Assembly: GCA_001310415.1 (NCBI GenBank)
Contig: BAXE01000017.1
Span: 1 to 64,000 of the forward strand
DNA: 64,000 nucleotides
Reading direction: 5' to 3'
Source: Enterovibrio sp. JCM 19048
GTDB lineage: Bacteria > Pseudomonadota > Gammaproteobacteria > Enterobacterales > Vibrionaceae
In this document: piece after piece, positions 1-9,650 of the stretch
Layout of the letters: each line of letters opens with the position of its first letter
Numbering within the stretch: the stretch's first letter is position 1
Notes under the pieces: model-generated
What the model was told of the DNA's origin: nothing
Database searches by the model: none
What the model saw: only the letters and a program-made list of their open reading frames with translations
Program-made: the position numbers and the translations under genes

Positions 1-60
1 GAGATGTTCGGCTTCACCACTGAAAATGTGGTTGAGACTGCGAAAGAACTGCTGGCGTAA
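1..60 (+). CDS. tkt: transketolase, C-terminal end (partial)
   Basis: Only the last 19 codons are in the window (EMFGFTTENVVETAKELLA, then TAA). This tail is typical of transketolase, the thiamine-diphosphate enzyme of the non-oxidative pentose phosphate pathway. Its position directly before epd-pgk-fbaA matches the usual gamma-proteobacterial order tktA-epd-pgk-fbaA. The rest of the gene lies upstream of the window. Confidence 0.8.
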   Translation, partial: EMFGFTTENVVETAKELLA

Positions 61-78
61 GCAAACAGCCTCAAATAC

Positions 79-108
79 AAAACCCGCCATCCGGCGGGTT
101 TTCTTTTT
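79..108 (+). terminator. Rho-independent terminator after tkt
   Basis: An 8-bp GC-rich stem (AACCCGCC / GGCGGGTT, 81-88 and 93-100) is followed by a T-rich tract, 20 bases after the tkt stop codon. Confidence 0.85.
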
Positions 109-236
109 GGTACGGCATTTGTCTCGTTCACAAATTCGTGCGGGAGCGGGGTCACATTCCACGTGCGAAATTTACGTGCTTGAGATAGACTGTTCGCCGC
201 ATTTCTTCACAACGTTCAAGGTTTGACGGCAGGGAT

Positions 237-1262
237 ATGCACTACGCGTCGCAATCAACGGATTTGGCCGCATCGGCCGCAGTGTGCTCCGTGCGCTGTA
301 TGAAAGTGACAAGCGTGACAGATAGAAGTGGTTGCGGTCAATGAGTTAGCAGAACCTGATGCCATGGCGCATCTGCTGCAATACGATTCCAGCCACGGGC
401 GCTTTTTCAAGAAAGTCACCAACAGTCAGGAAAACCTGTTTGTTGGCGACGACAAGATCCGCATCCTTCATCTCAGTGATATCAACCTGTTGCCGTGGCG
501 CGATTTGGACGTTGATATCGTACTGGATTGCACGGGGGTGTTTGGTAACCGTGAACACGGTCAGGCACATCTTGATGCCGGTGCCAAAAAAGTACTCTTT
601 TCCCACCCGGGAAGTAATGACCTCGACAACACCATCATTTTTGGTGTGAACGAAGAGACCCTCAGACCTTCCGACCGCATTGTGTCCAATGGTTCCTGTA
701 CCACCAACTGTATCGTACCTGTGATTAAGGTGCTGGATGAGCAGTTCGGGATTGAGTCCGGTACCATCACAACCATTCACTCTTCCATGAATGACCAACA
801 GGTGATTGACGCCTATCACTCAGATTTGAGACGTACACGCGCAGCGAGTCAGTCAATTATTCCTGTCGACACCAAATTACATTTGGGAATTGGAAGAATC
901 TTTCCGAAATTTTCTGACAAATTTGAGGCAATTTCGGTTAGAGTGCCAACAATTAACGTCACTGCAATGGACTTGAGTGTCACAGTTAACACAAAAGTGA
1001 AAGTTAATGACGTAAATCAATCACTCGAGGAGGCAGCTCGGTGTACATTGAGCGGCATTGTCGACTATACCGAGGCACCGCTTGTCTCGATTGACTTTAA
1101 CCATGATCCTCACAGTGCCATTGTCGATGGCTCACAGACCCGGTCAGTAACCACAATCTGGTGAAAATGCTGGTGTGGTGTGACAACGAGTGGGGATTTG
1201 CCAACCGCATGCTGGATACAGCGTTGGCCATGGCAACTGTTTCTGGTGACTCGAAGGCTTGA
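237..1262 (+). CDS. epd: D-erythrose-4-phosphate dehydrogenase (frameshifted in this sequence)
   Basis: This GAPDH-family enzyme oxidises erythrose 4-phosphate to 4-phosphoerythronate, the first step of pyridoxal-phosphate synthesis. The Rossmann start ([12 protein letters not shown], 245-280), the catalytic-cysteine motif NGSCTTNC and the C-terminal [14 protein letters not shown] are all present, but in different frames. Apparent one-base deletions lie near 239 (just after the ATG), near 320 and near 1142 (CCCGG where CCCGGG would restore the frame). The start at 237 is inferred from the usual M-T-L-R-V-A-I beginning. It precedes pgk, as in related genomes. The deletions are probably sequence errors. 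Confidence 0.85.
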
Positions 1263-1332
1263 GTCACGGGCTTTGAAGTAATTAAAGCCAAAGCAAATTT
1301 TTTGATTTTTGCAACTTAGAGAGAGGACGAAA

Positions 1333-2496
1333 ATGTCTGTAATCAAAATGACCGATCTGGATCTGGCTGGCAAACGCGTATTTATCCGTGCCGATCTGAA
1401 CGTACCAGTAAAAGACGGTAAAGTGACTTCTGACGCGCGTATTCTGGCGTCTCTGCCAACCATCAAACACTGCCTGGAAGCTGGCGCGAAAGTGATGGTT
1501 ACTTCTCACCTGGGTCGTCCGACTGAAGGCGAGTACGCTGAAGAATTCTCTCTGCAGCCTGTTGTTAACTACCTGAACGACGCACTGGATTGTGACGTTA
1601 AACTGGCAAAAGACTACCTGGACGGCCTGGAGCTGAACGCAGGTGAGCTGGTTGTTCTGGAAAACGTTCGTTTCAACAAAGGCGAAAAGAAAAACGAAGA
1701 CGAGCTGTCTAAGAAATACGCTGCACTGTGTGACGTGTTTGTTATGGACGCATTCGGTACTGCGCACCGCGCACAAGCATCTACCTACGGTGTAGGTGTG
1801 TTTGCACCAATCGCATGTGCAGGTCCTCTGCTGGCGAACGAACTGGAAGCACTGGGCAAAGCAATGGACAATCCAGCGCGCCCAATGGTTGCAATCGTTG
1901 GTGGTTCTAAAGTTTCTACCAAACTGACTGTTCTTGAGTCTCTGTCAAAAATCGCTGACCAACTGGTTGTTGGCGGTGGTATCGCAAACACCTTCATCGC
2001 GGCTGCAGGCCACAACGTTGGTAAGTCTCTGTACGAAGCTGACCTGGTTGATACTGCGAAGAAACTGATGGAAGAGTGTGCGATTCCAGTAGCGACTGAC
2101 GTTGCATGTGCGAAAGCATTCGACGAAAACGCAGAAGCGGAAATCAAACACGTTTCTGAAGTTCAGGACGACGACATGATCTTCGATCTGGGTCCTGACT
2201 CTACTGCTGCGCTGGCAGAAATCCTGAAGGGTGCGAAAACCATCCTGTGGAACGGCCCAGTTGGCGTATTCGAATTCAAGAACTTCGAAGCGGGTACTAA
2301 AGGTATCTCTGAAGCGATTGCAGCTTCTGAAGGCTTCTCTGTTGCAGGTGGTGGTGACACGCTGGCAGCTATCGACAAGTTCGGTATCAAAGCTGATGTT
2401 TCTTACATCTCTACCGGTGGCGGCGCATTCCTTGAGTTCGTTGAAGGTAAAGTACTGCCTGCAGTAGAAATGCTGGAAACTCGCGCTAAAGCGTAA
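1333..2496 (+). CDS. pgk: phosphoglycerate kinase
   Basis: Cytosolic glycolytic kinase converting 1,3-bisphosphoglycerate plus ADP to 3-phosphoglycerate plus ATP. The product has 387 residues, the normal length. The N-terminal substrate-binding motif ([16 protein letters not shown]) and the C-terminal nucleotide-binding region ([19 protein letters not shown]) are intact. The start at 1333 follows AGAGAGGACGAAA, a good ribosome-binding site. Codon use is strongly biased to CTG, GGT and AAA, as expected for high expression. The gene is undamaged, unlike epd just upstream. Confidence 0.97.
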   Translation: MSVIKMTDLDLAGKRVFIRADLNVPVKDGKVTSDARILASLPTIKHCLEAGAKVMVTSHLGRPTEGEYAEEFSLQPVVNYLNDALDCDVKLAKDYLDGLELNAGELVVLENVRFNKGEKKNEDELSKKYAALCDVFVMDAFGTAHRAQASTYGVGVFAPIACAGPLLANELEALGKAMDNPARPMVAIVGGSKVSTKLTVLESLSKIADQLVVGGGIANTFIAAAGHNVGKSLYEADLVDTAKKLMEECAIPVATDVACAKAFDENAEAEIKHVSEVQDDDMIFDLGPDSTAALAEILKGAKTILWNGPVGVFEFKNFEAGTKGISEAIAASEGFSVAGGGDTLAAIDKFGIKADVSYISTGGGAFLEFVEGKVLPAVEMLETRAKA

Positions 2497-2503
2497 TTGT
2501 TAG

Positions 2504-2528
2504 ACGGGGGTTTTTGCCCCCGTTTTTT
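2504..2528 (+). terminator. terminator after pgk
   Basis: Stem ACGGGGG / CCCCCGT with a TTTTTG loop and a run of T, 8 bases after the pgk stop. It separates pgk from fbaA, which therefore probably has its own promoter in the 225-bp gap. Confidence 0.85.
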
Positions 2529-2721
2529 ATGGCTACTGCCTGAGAATATTCAGGAGTGAGCCGAAAAAACCAGATACAAAAATAATGTGTTTGGTTTCAC
2601 GTTTGGGTACAATGCGCAGCACTGTTCGCAAACGTTTGCCGAATTGCTTTGAGTTGGCCGGTTATGCAGCCAGCTTGAATAGGATTTCACTCAAGACAAC
2701 AGAGTAAATAGGACTATTGTT

Positions 2722-3798
2722 ATGTCTAAAGTTTTTGATTTCGTAAAACCTGGCGTTATCTCTGGTGACGACGTTCAGAAAGTGTTTGAAATTGCTAAAG
2801 AGCACAACTTCGCTCTGCCAGCGGTAAACGTGGTAAACACTGACTCTATCAACGCTGTTCTGGAAGCTGCTGCAAAAGTTAAAGCTCCAGTAGTGGTTCA
2901 GTTCTCTAACGGCGGTGCAGCTTTCTTCGCTGGTAAAGGTCTGAAACTGGAAGGTCAGGAAGCACAAATCAAAGGCGCAATCGCGGGTGCGAAATACGTT
3001 CACGCTATCGCTGAAGCTTACGGTGTGCCAGTAATCCTGCACACTGACCACGCTGCAATGAAACTGCTGCCATGGATCGACGGTCTGCTGGACGCGGGTG
3101 AAGAGTACTTCGCGCAAACTGGTAAGCCGCTGTTCTCTTCTCACATGATCGACCTGTCTGAAGAGTCTCTGGAAGAAAACATCGAAATCTGTGCGAAGTA
3201 CCTGGCGCGCATGGAAAAGATGGGCATGACTCTGGAATTCGAACTGGGCTGTACTGGCGGTGAAGAAGACGGCGTTGACAACTCTGACATGGACTCTTCT
3301 GAGCTGTACACTTCTCCAGAAGACGTTGCATACGCTTACGAGAAACTGAGCCCAATCAGCCACCGTTTCACTATCGCAGCATCTTTCGGTAACGTACACG
3401 GTGTTTACCAAGCAGGTAACGTTGTACTGACTCCAACCATTCTGCGTGACTCTCAAGCATACTGTGCAGAGAAATTCGGTATCGCGTCTAACGCACTGAA
3501 CTTCGTATTCCACGGCGGTTCTGGTTCAAGCGAAGCAGAAATCAAAGAGTCTATCTCTTACGGCGTAATCAAGATGAACATCGACACTGACACTCAGTGG
3601 GCGACTTGGGACGGTATCCGTCAGTACGAAGCAAAGAACCACGACTTCCTGCAAGGCCAAATCGGTAACCCTACCGGTGAAGCAGCGCCTAACAAGAAAT
3701 ACTACGATCCACGCGTATGGCTGCGTGCTGGTCAAGAGTCTATGGTTGCGCGTCTTGAGCAAGCGTTCAAAGATCTTAACGCGATCGACGTACTGTAA
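2722..3798 (+). CDS. fbaA: class II fructose-bisphosphate aldolase
   Basis: Zinc-dependent aldolase that splits fructose 1,6-bisphosphate into dihydroxyacetone phosphate and glyceraldehyde 3-phosphate. The 358-residue product has the expected length. The HTDHAA motif near residue 110, the ELGCTGGEEDGVD stretch near residue 178 and the HGGSGSS phosphate/K+ loop near residue 265 are characteristic of class II-A enzymes. The ATG follows a weak AATAGGACT site. Codon bias matches pgk. No frameshift is present. Confidence 0.97.
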   Translation: MSKVFDFVKPGVISGDDVQKVFEIAKEHNFALPAVNVVNTDSINAVLEAAAKVKAPVVVQFSNGGAAFFAGKGLKLEGQEAQIKGAIAGAKYVHAIAEAYGVPVILHTDHAAMKLLPWIDGLLDAGEEYFAQTGKPLFSSHMIDLSEESLEENIEICAKYLARMEKMGMTLEFELGCTGGEEDGVDNSDMDSSELYTSPEDVAYAYEKLSPISHRFTIAASFGNVHGVYQAGNVVLTPTILRDSQAYCAEKFGIASNALNFVFHGGSGSSEAEIKESISYGVIKMNIDTDTQWATWDGIRQYEAKNHDFLQGQIGNPTGEAAPNKKYYDPRVWLRAGQESMVARLEQAFKDLNAIDVL

Positions 3799-3837
3799 TT
3801 TCAGCTTCTGCTGAAAAATCAGTTAAAAAACGTGACG

Positions 3838-3866
3838 AAACCCGCTAAATTTAGCGGGTTTTTTTA
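3838..3866 (+). terminator. terminator after fbaA
   Basis: Perfect hairpin CCCGCTAAA / TTTAGCGGG (3841-3858) followed by eight T. Confidence 0.9.
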
Positions 3867-3970
3867 TGGCCGCGATTTGGCCATTTCATGTCTGAGCCAC
3901 TTCAAGAAAAGTTGCCTGTGGGTGATTGAGTCTCTTGAGGTGGTTCGGTGTTTTTGAAAGAGAGAAGTAG

Positions 3971-4876
3971 ATGATCGAACAAAATGCTGTCGAGGCTGTA
4001 GCAGCGGTTGAAAGCACTGCCAGCAAAGCAATGACCTGGCTTTCCTCAAACCAGGAACTGATGATCCAATATTCAGTCAACATTGTGACTGCCCTTGTGA
4101 TCCTGCTGGTGGGTAACTGGCTGGTGAAGAAAGTGGCGGGCTCTGTGGCGGTTGTACTGAAAAAGCGCAACCTGGATCAGACCGTGGTCGATTTTATCGA
4201 GAACATGGTTCGCTATGTGATGTTTGCCATTGTGCTGATTGCAGCACTGGGTCGTGTGGGCGTTGAAACGGCATCTATTGTTGCGGTGATTGGTGCGGCG
4301 GGTCTGGCGATTGGTCTGGCACTGCAAGGCTCACTGTCTAACTTTGCCGCGGGCGTGCTGATCGTGACCTTCCGTCCGTTCAAATCCGGTGACTATGTAG
4401 AAGTGGCAGGCGTGGCAGGTCTGGTTGAATCTATCCAGATCTTCTCAACCGTCCTGAAAACCACAGACAACAAGATGGTTGTCGTACCAAACGGCACGGT
4501 TATTTCTAGCCCAATCACCAACTTTTCACGTCACGACACCCGTCGTATCGACTTTGTGATTGGCGTGTCTTATAAGTCTGATCTGCAAAAGACGAAAGAA
4601 GTACTGACCCGCATCGTAAAAGCCGATGCGCGCGTGCTGCCTGATCCAGAGCCGACAGTAGGTGTGCTGGCACTGGCAGACTCATCGGTCAACTTTGTGG
4701 TTCGTCCTTGGGTGAAAACTGAAGACTACTGGTCAGCCTATTTCGACTTGATGCAAGCGATCAAAGAAGGTCTGGATCAGGAAGGAATTGAGATCCCATT
4801 CCCACAAATGGATGTTCACTACCATAGTGCTGTTGCCAAAGCAGTGGTTGCTGAAGAGAACAAGCAGGTAGCGTAA
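3971..4876 (+). CDS. mscS: small-conductance mechanosensitive channel MscS, copy 1
   Basis: Inner-membrane channel that opens under membrane tension and releases solutes on osmotic downshock. The protein has 301 residues. Three hydrophobic segments precede the Gly/Ala-rich TM3 pore helix (GAAGLAIGLALQGSLSNFAAG), then come the FRPFKSGDYVEV beta-domain and the C-terminal cage (IPFPQMDVHY). mscS follows fbaA in E. coli as well. It has its own ATG with AGAGAGAAGTAG upstream and ends in a terminator. The long N-terminal helix (MIEQNAVEAVAAVEST) and the extra C-terminal tail distinguish it from copy 2. Confidence 0.95.
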   Translation: MIEQNAVEAVAAVESTASKAMTWLSSNQELMIQYSVNIVTALVILLVGNWLVKKVAGSVAVVLKKRNLDQTVVDFIENMVRYVMFAIVLIAALGRVGVETASIVAVIGAAGLAIGLALQGSLSNFAAGVLIVTFRPFKSGDYVEVAGVAGLVESIQIFSTVLKTTDNKMVVVPNGTVISSPITNFSRHDTRRIDFVIGVSYKSDLQKTKEVLTRIVKADARVLPDPEPTVGVLALADSSVNFVVRPWVKTEDYWSAYFDLMQAIKEGLDQEGIEIPFPQMDVHYHSAVAKAVVAEENKQVA

Positions 4877-4903
4877 ACGCCAGACTTCTCACGATTAAGC
4901 GTG

Positions 4904-4932
4904 AAACCCTGTCGAAAGGCAGGGTTTTTTTA
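4904..4932 (+). terminator. terminator after mscS copy 1
   Basis: Stem ACCCTG / CAGGGT followed by seven T, about 30 bases after the stop. Confidence 0.8.
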
Positions 4933-5118
4933 TGTCTGCGCGCGACCTACTGAAAGTGAGAAGAGTATTTGCGTTTTATATTTGAGACACTTTTTTTGCC
5001 GCTTAAACTGTAAACTCTGCTCTGATTTTTCTCTGAGTGGATAAGCCCAACCAAAGAGATGTAAGCTGTCAAATCTCAGGAAGATTAATTCTAAGTCTCA
5101 ACTCCAAGGACATCGCAA

Positions 5119-5952
5119 ATGGAAAATGCAACCAATGAAGCCTTGAACTGGTTTAATGGAAACCAGGATTTGCTGCTTCAATACGCAGTTAATGTCATCT
5201 CCGCGCTTCTTATTCTGATCATCGGTAACTGGGTGGTCAAAGCTATCGCCAATGGTGTAGCGAAAGTGCTGCGCAAGAAGCAACTCGACAACGCCGTTGT
5301 TGATTTTATTCATACTTTTGTTCGCTATCTTTTGTTCATTATCGTGCTCATTGCAGCGTTGGGACGCCTTGGCGTACAAACCGCTTCTGTGGTTGCGGTT
5401 ATCGGTGCGGCTGGTTTGGCAGTTGGTCTTGCGTTGCAAGGTTCGCTTTCTAACTTCGCAGCCGGCGTGTTGATTGTTGCCTTCCGTCCGTTTAAATCGG
5501 GTGACTATGTAGAGGTGGCAGGTGTGGCAGGATCAGTGGATTCCATCCAAATCTTCTCTACCGTCCTGAAAACGCCTGACAATAAAATGGTTGTAGTACC
5601 AAACGGTGCGATCATCTCAAGCCCAATCACCAACTACTCCCGTCACGATACCCGCCGTATTGATTTTGTTATCGGTGTTTCCTACAAAGCCGATCTGAAA
5701 AAAACCAAGGAAGTGCTGGCAGGTGTTCTGGAAAAAGAAACGCGTCTACTCACTACTCCGGCACCAACCATTGGTGTGGTAGCGTTGGCGGATTCGTCAG
5801 TCAATCTGGTGGTTCGCCCTTGGGTGCGTACTGCGGATTACTGGGCGGTTTACTTTGACTTGCTGCAGGCGATTAAAGAGGCGCTGGACAGCGAAGGCAT
5901 CGAGATCCCATTCCCACAGATGGATGTGCATCTGAACAAAGTAGACGGTTAA
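5119..5952 (+). CDS. small-conductance mechanosensitive channel MscS, copy 2
   Basis: This 277-residue protein is a clear paralogue of the upstream channel. The pore helix and beta-domain (FRPFKSGDYVEVAGVAG, NKMVVVPNG, SRHDTRRIDFVIGVSYK) are almost identical, while the N- and C-terminal ends differ. A 242-bp spacer that holds a terminator means it is transcribed separately. The pair looks like an ancient tandem duplication, because third-codon positions differ widely. The ATG follows CCAAGGACATCGCAA. Confidence 0.94.
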   Translation: MENATNEALNWFNGNQDLLLQYAVNVISALLILIIGNWVVKAIANGVAKVLRKKQLDNAVVDFIHTFVRYLLFIIVLIAALGRLGVQTASVVAVIGAAGLAVGLALQGSLSNFAAGVLIVAFRPFKSGDYVEVAGVAGSVDSIQIFSTVLKTPDNKMVVVPNGAIISSPITNYSRHDTRRIDFVIGVSYKADLKKTKEVLAGVLEKETRLLTTPAPTIGVVALADSSVNLVVRPWVRTADYWAVYFDLLQAIKEALDSEGIEIPFPQMDVHLNKVDG

Positions 5953-5970
5953 CTCACCGTCTTATCCAAG

Positions 5971-6003
5971 CGCCAACGATGCTGAAAGTGTCGTTGCGTT
6001 TTT
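5971..6003 (+). terminator. terminator after mscS copy 2
   Basis: Imperfect stem CGCCAACGA / TCGTTGCG (5971-5979, 5991-5998) followed by TTTTTG. The remaining 200 bp to gcvH shows no recognisable riboswitch or gene. Confidence 0.65.
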
Positions 6004-6207
6004 GTTTGTATGGAAAAAAACCGGCCATAAATTCGCTGAAATATTGGGCTTAACGGAAAGGCATGATCAAGTTAAAACAATTGCTTCTTGTGGGGTGATT
6101 TTACTTGCGAAGTCGCAAAGGCTTTCCTAATTTGCCTTACGGATGTAATGCGCACCCCTAAATGTTCTTTGTGCGTCGGCTGCATGTATTGAGAAGGAAC
6201 CTGATTT

Positions 6208-6603
6208 ATGAGCAATATCCCATCTGAGCTGAAATTCACCACCTCCCATGAATGGGTGAGGCCTGAAGGTGACAATGTGTATACCGTCGGTATTTCTGAC
6301 CACGCTCAGGCTATGCTGGGCGACATGGTGTTTGTTGACCTGCCGGAGGTGGGTGACACAGTTGACGCCGGTGATGACTGCGCTGTGGCGGAATCTGTAA
6401 AAGCAGCTTCAGATATTTATACCCCGCTGACGGGAGAAATTGTCGCAATCAATGAAGATCTGGAAGGTTCACCAGAGCTGGTCAACAGTGACCCTTACGG
6501 TGATGGCTGGCTGTTCCAGATCCGTATCAAGGATGCAGATGAGCTGGACGAGCTGCTGGATGCGGAAGCTTATCAGGACACGCTCGACGAAGAAGAAGAG
6601 TAA
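6208..6603 (+). CDS. gcvH: glycine cleavage system H protein
   Basis: Lipoyl carrier of the glycine cleavage complex; it shuttles the aminomethyl group between GcvP, GcvT and the dihydrolipoamide dehydrogenase. The 131-residue product has the family length. The lipoylated lysine lies in [11 protein letters not shown] (about residue 65). The C-terminus ends in an acidic DEEEE tail. The ATG has AGAAGGAACC upstream. No gcvT or gcvP lies nearby and a terminator follows, so here it is a single-gene unit. Confidence 0.95.
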   Translation: MSNIPSELKFTTSHEWVRPEGDNVYTVGISDHAQAMLGDMVFVDLPEVGDTVDAGDDCAVAESVKAASDIYTPLTGEIVAINEDLEGSPELVNSDPYGDGWLFQIRIKDADELDELLDAEAYQDTLDEEEE

Positions 6604-6610
6604 CCGGCAT

Positions 6611-6640
6611 AAAAAACACCGCGGTCTACGCGGTGTTTTT
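6611..6640 (+). terminator. terminator after gcvH
   Basis: Hairpin AACACCGCG / CGCGGTGTT with A- and T-runs on either side, so it could work in both directions (gcvH on plus, the small gene at 6678-6881 on minus). Confidence 0.85.
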
Positions 6641-6677
6641 GCCAAGCGAAGTATTAGGGTCAACCGACCCCGAATCA

Positions 6678-6881
6678 TCAGTGCATATCTTTAAGCTTGC
6701 GGATCTCGGAGTTAATCTCTTTGACCGTGCGGTAATGTTCGATATCTGCATCTGATTGCGCCTGCACCATTCCCTGATGAAATTCGAAATCCCCCTTACC
6801 GTCAATGTGAAGGCGTCCACTGAAGAGTCGGTAAACGTGCTTCGCAATGAGTGTCGGGACATAACGATTAAACATCCGCAT
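6678..6881 (-). CDS. small conserved-looking protein of unknown function
   Basis: A 67-residue protein (starts MRMFNRYVPTLIAK). I do not recognise the family. It is hydrophilic, with a basic N-terminal half and a charged helical C-terminus (VKEINSEIRKLKDMH), and has no signal peptide or membrane segment. The start at 6881 is favoured because AAGGA sits six bases upstream; ORF extension to a TTG at 6887 is possible. It converges on gcvH and has clear coding character, but its job is unknown. Confidence 0.6.
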   Translation of the reverse strand: MRMFNRYVPTLIAKHVYRLFSGRLHIDGKGDFEFHQGMVQAQSDADIEHYRTVKEINSEIRKLKDMH

Positions 6882-7076
6882 TCGCAATTCCTTTTTTAAT
6901 TTTGTTATCTAGCCAACTCCGTAAACCGGAAACCTGTTCCGGTTTTGGCGGGCGCGATTATAGCGATGCGGGTATGACTGCAGTGTGACATGCAAGACAC
7001 TTAACCGAATTTTCTGCGATGCAAGGGCATGACTTTGGCGTTTGTCACAATCCAGAAAATAAGGCAGTTATGGCCA

Positions 7077-8012
7077 TTATCTGGCACGTAAATCTTGCAC
7101 TTGCTGGCGCACAGTCCGGTCAATGGTCTGTCGGATCCAGAGGTTTTTTGCGCTGGTGGCATTTTTCTTGTGCCAGATCTGGCGGATAACGAAATTGCTC
7201 ACCGCTATCGGGGTTGGGCTGATGGCGAGATGGTCATTAAACATATCCAGTTTGGCCATCAGTTCCGCAACGGTACACAGTAGGTTGCGGCCGGATAAAA
7301 GGTGACGGACGGTGAGAAAGCGTTGCGAACCCATCACCACCTGACGGTCGCAGTCCAGCGCTTTAAGCGTGGCATCCACCGGGCTGCTCAGCTGACCGTC
7401 CACGGTGACCAGTGCATGAGGGGTGTGCGTGTAGTCGTCGAGTGTCAGGGGCGCTTTCAGTCCAGTGGAGGCAGGGTCAAACAGGCAGACGTGACGTTCA
7501 GTGTAGAGATCTTCCATCAGAAACAGCGGGTCTTCGGTCTCCACCGCGCCCAACACGACATCGACATGATCGTTCTTCAGTGCTTCACGATAGTTGATCC
7601 TGTCGACCGGACGGCAGCTTAACTGGCACTGCGGCGCCTGCTCGCGAAATACGTCAAACAGCACAGGAGCGAAAACCAGCTCGGCATAATCGGTCAAACC
7701 AATACGCACCGGGCCGTCATACTGTTGCGGGTCGAAGGTAACCGGCGTCAGTACCTCCATGGCAATCGTTTCCAGTAACTGGCCTATCACGGGCTCCAGT
7801 TCAAAGGCACGTGCAGTAGGCTGCATTTCATTGCCCTGGCGGTGAAACAGGGGATCGTCAAGAAGGGTACGGAGGCGCGACAGGTTGTGGCTCATGGCCG
7901 ACTGGCCAATAGAGAGCTTTTCTGCCGCTCGGGTGACGCTGCGGGTCTCCATCAGAGCGTCAAAGGCCACCAGAAGGTTAAGATCTACGCCGCGCCAGTT
8001 AACCGGCTTCAC
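7077..8012 (-). CDS. LysR-family transcriptional regulator
   Basis: A 311-residue regulator with an N-terminal winged helix-turn-helix (DLNLLVAFDALMETRSVTRAA, then LSIGQSAMSHNLSRLR) and a C-terminal effector-binding domain. The spacing resembles the NodD/LeuO-like branch ([14 protein letters not shown]...). Its start overlaps the stop of the ybaK-like gene (ATGA at 8009-8012), so it is the last gene of a ygfZ-ybaK-lysR unit read on the minus strand. The effector and target genes cannot be told from the sequence. Confidence 0.9.
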   Translation of the reverse strand: MKPVNWRGVDLNLLVAFDALMETRSVTRAAEKLSIGQSAMSHNLSRLRTLLDDPLFHRQGNEMQPTARAFELEPVIGQLLETIAMEVLTPVTFDPQQYDGPVRIGLTDYAELVFAPVLFDVFREQAPQCQLSCRPVDRINYREALKNDHVDVVLGAVETEDPLFLMEDLYTERHVCLFDPASTGLKAPLTLDDYTHTPHALVTVDGQLSSPVDATLKALDCDRQVVMGSQRFLTVRHLLSGRNLLCTVAELMAKLDMFNDHLAISPTPIAVSNFVIRQIWHKKNATSAKNLWIRQTIDRTVRQQVQDLRAR

Positions 8013-8497
8013 GCCTTTAACTCTCCATCGCGCCGAATATCCACCACGGTCGGCTGGCAGAAAGCCACCAAATCCTGATAGCGAAGCTCGACGCCCGCCA
8101 TCGGTGAACCGCTGCTGATGTTGATAAAGTCAAAATCACCGAGGCTGGGGTCAAACAGGATGGGGACCATCCCCATGACTGACAGTGGCGTTACCATGCC
8201 GGGTGAGTATCCGGTAATGCTCTGTACATGCTGACTGTCGACACAGGTCATCCGACGACAGCCCAGTGCTGCGCGTACCTTTTTTGGGTCGACCGATTCA
8301 GTGCCCGGTACACACGCCAGCGCCAGTTGACCGCCCATGTCGCGCAGCAACATGGATTTGACCAGTTGGTCTGGCTCTACACCACGCTCTGCTGCCGCCT
8401 CGATGACCGTCGTGACGGCATTTTGGTGCGGCAGTATACGGTAGGCGATGCCCGCGTCACGGAGCATCGCAATGATCGGGGTGTTTAACTCAGGCAT
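8009..8497 (-). CDS. YbaK/EbsC-family aminoacyl-tRNA deacylase
   Basis: A 162-residue YbaK-domain protein ([16 protein letters not shown]...). Members hydrolyse misacylated tRNAs such as Cys-tRNA(Pro) or Ala-tRNA(Pro) in trans. The core pattern is visible: a lysine in LVKSMLLRD near the middle, the [18 protein letters not shown] segment and the [10 protein letters not shown] loop. The ATG at 8497 is chosen over upstream codons because it begins the homologous region; it overlaps the ygfZ stop by six bases. A second, divergent family member lies at 51054-51545. Confidence 0.85.
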   Translation of the reverse strand: MPELNTPIIAMLRDAGIAYRILPHQNAVTTVIEAAAERGVEPDQLVKSMLLRDMGGQLALACVPGTESVDPKKVRAALGCRRMTCVDSQHVQSITGYSPGMVTPLSVMGMVPILFDPSLGDFDFINISSGSPMAGVELRYQDLVAFCQPTVVDIRRDGELKA

Positions 8498-9467
8498 CGT
8501 CTTCCAGACTGTATGGCAGGTCAACTTTGTGCCAAAGCGCTTCGGTATCGGCCAGACGGAACTGGCTATCTTCTTCCAGGTTGTTTGGCAGTACCACCAG
8601 CGCCAGCGCCTGGCCGTCATCAAAACGGTAGCCACTCAGCACTGTGCCGCCCATGCGCCAGTTATCACCGACGCTGCGGTCAAACACATCGCCTGCTTTT
8701 GGTGCCTGTTCCGCTTCACCTTGCAGCAGATAGGTCGCACGTTTGTTGATGCCACGGTATTTGGCGCGAGCACGGTTTCCTGGCCGGTATAGCAGCCTTT
8801 TTTAAAGCTGATACCATCAAGCGCCTGCAGGTTCAGGGCCTGTGGGATAAATTCGTTGGTGTTCACCAGCTCAACCGCCGGGATGGCAGCGCGAAGTTCA
8901 AGCATCTGCCAGACACTGTTATCGCAAAGGGTCGCACGCTCGCCAAGATCAGCAATAAGGCGTCAGCCTCTGTCGCATCCATTGCCAGCAACCAGCGGTT
9001 GGCTTCAATACGCACGGCGGTGCCAGTTTGTGTCGCACGGACATCGCCATCACCGATGTAGCGAGACTGCACGGCGTTGTCGGCTTTCTCACCGGCAACA
9101 CCCAGTAAAACCTGCTCTGACTGGGTAAAGGTGATTTTGGAGAACACCGCGTATTTTTTTATCTCGGTCAGTTGTTTTTCCGCCACGGAAGCAGGCTGTA
9201 CATAGGCAACGCCATCATTATGGTGAAACAGGCGGATAGCGGACCATACTTTACCTTTGGCGTCACAATGGGCTGCAGGGTAGAGCGGGTTTTCTCAAGC
9301 GATACCAGATCGCAGGTGAGTTGGCCTTGCAGGTATGGCACCGTGTCCTGACCGACGGCAGTCACCAGCGCAAGGTTATCCAGTGCGATCACGGACAGGG
9401 CTGGCAGCGTGCTGTCCGAAGACAAAGAAAGGCGATTAAAATCGTGTGTTTGGTACCAGTTTGTCAT
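8490..9467 (-). CDS. ygfZ: tRNA-modifying / Fe-S cluster assembly protein YgfZ (frameshifted)
   Basis: Folate-binding protein that supports repair or assembly of certain Fe-S enzymes. The diagnostic motif KGCYTGQE is present (about 8790-8815). Reading three frames together gives a protein of about 325 residues, from [13 protein letters not shown] to LPYSLEDDA. Apparent one-base deletions lie near 9260, 8945 and 8770. The gene is divergent from sdhE, as in related genomes, and heads the ygfZ-ybaK-lysR unit. Confidence 0.85.
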
Positions 9468-9650
9468 GGTGTCTCTCGCTTAGAAATCAGGGTTCTTATG
9501 GTAATGTGAAGGCGGCACAAAGTCAGCAATATGCTGTTGATATGGGGTCAGATCACAGGGTTGCAAGATTCAATCGGTGAGCGATAGCAAGGCTTTCACC
9601 CCACTGATACTATTTGTGCCAGTTATTTATGGCGTAATTTAGAGGTAAAC

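Noticed and set aside
2662-3513. Long minus-strand ORF opposite fbaA
   Set aside because: Shadow of a highly biased gene; the translation is rich in Phe, Val, Cys and His with no domain, and no ribosome-binding site. The same applies to the minus ORFs at 40260-41330 (eno) and 60107-60913 (recA).
5953-6207. Possible glycine riboswitch upstream of gcvH
   Set aside because: I looked for paired glycine aptamer-like conserved blocks and did not find them; only the mscS terminator is convincing.
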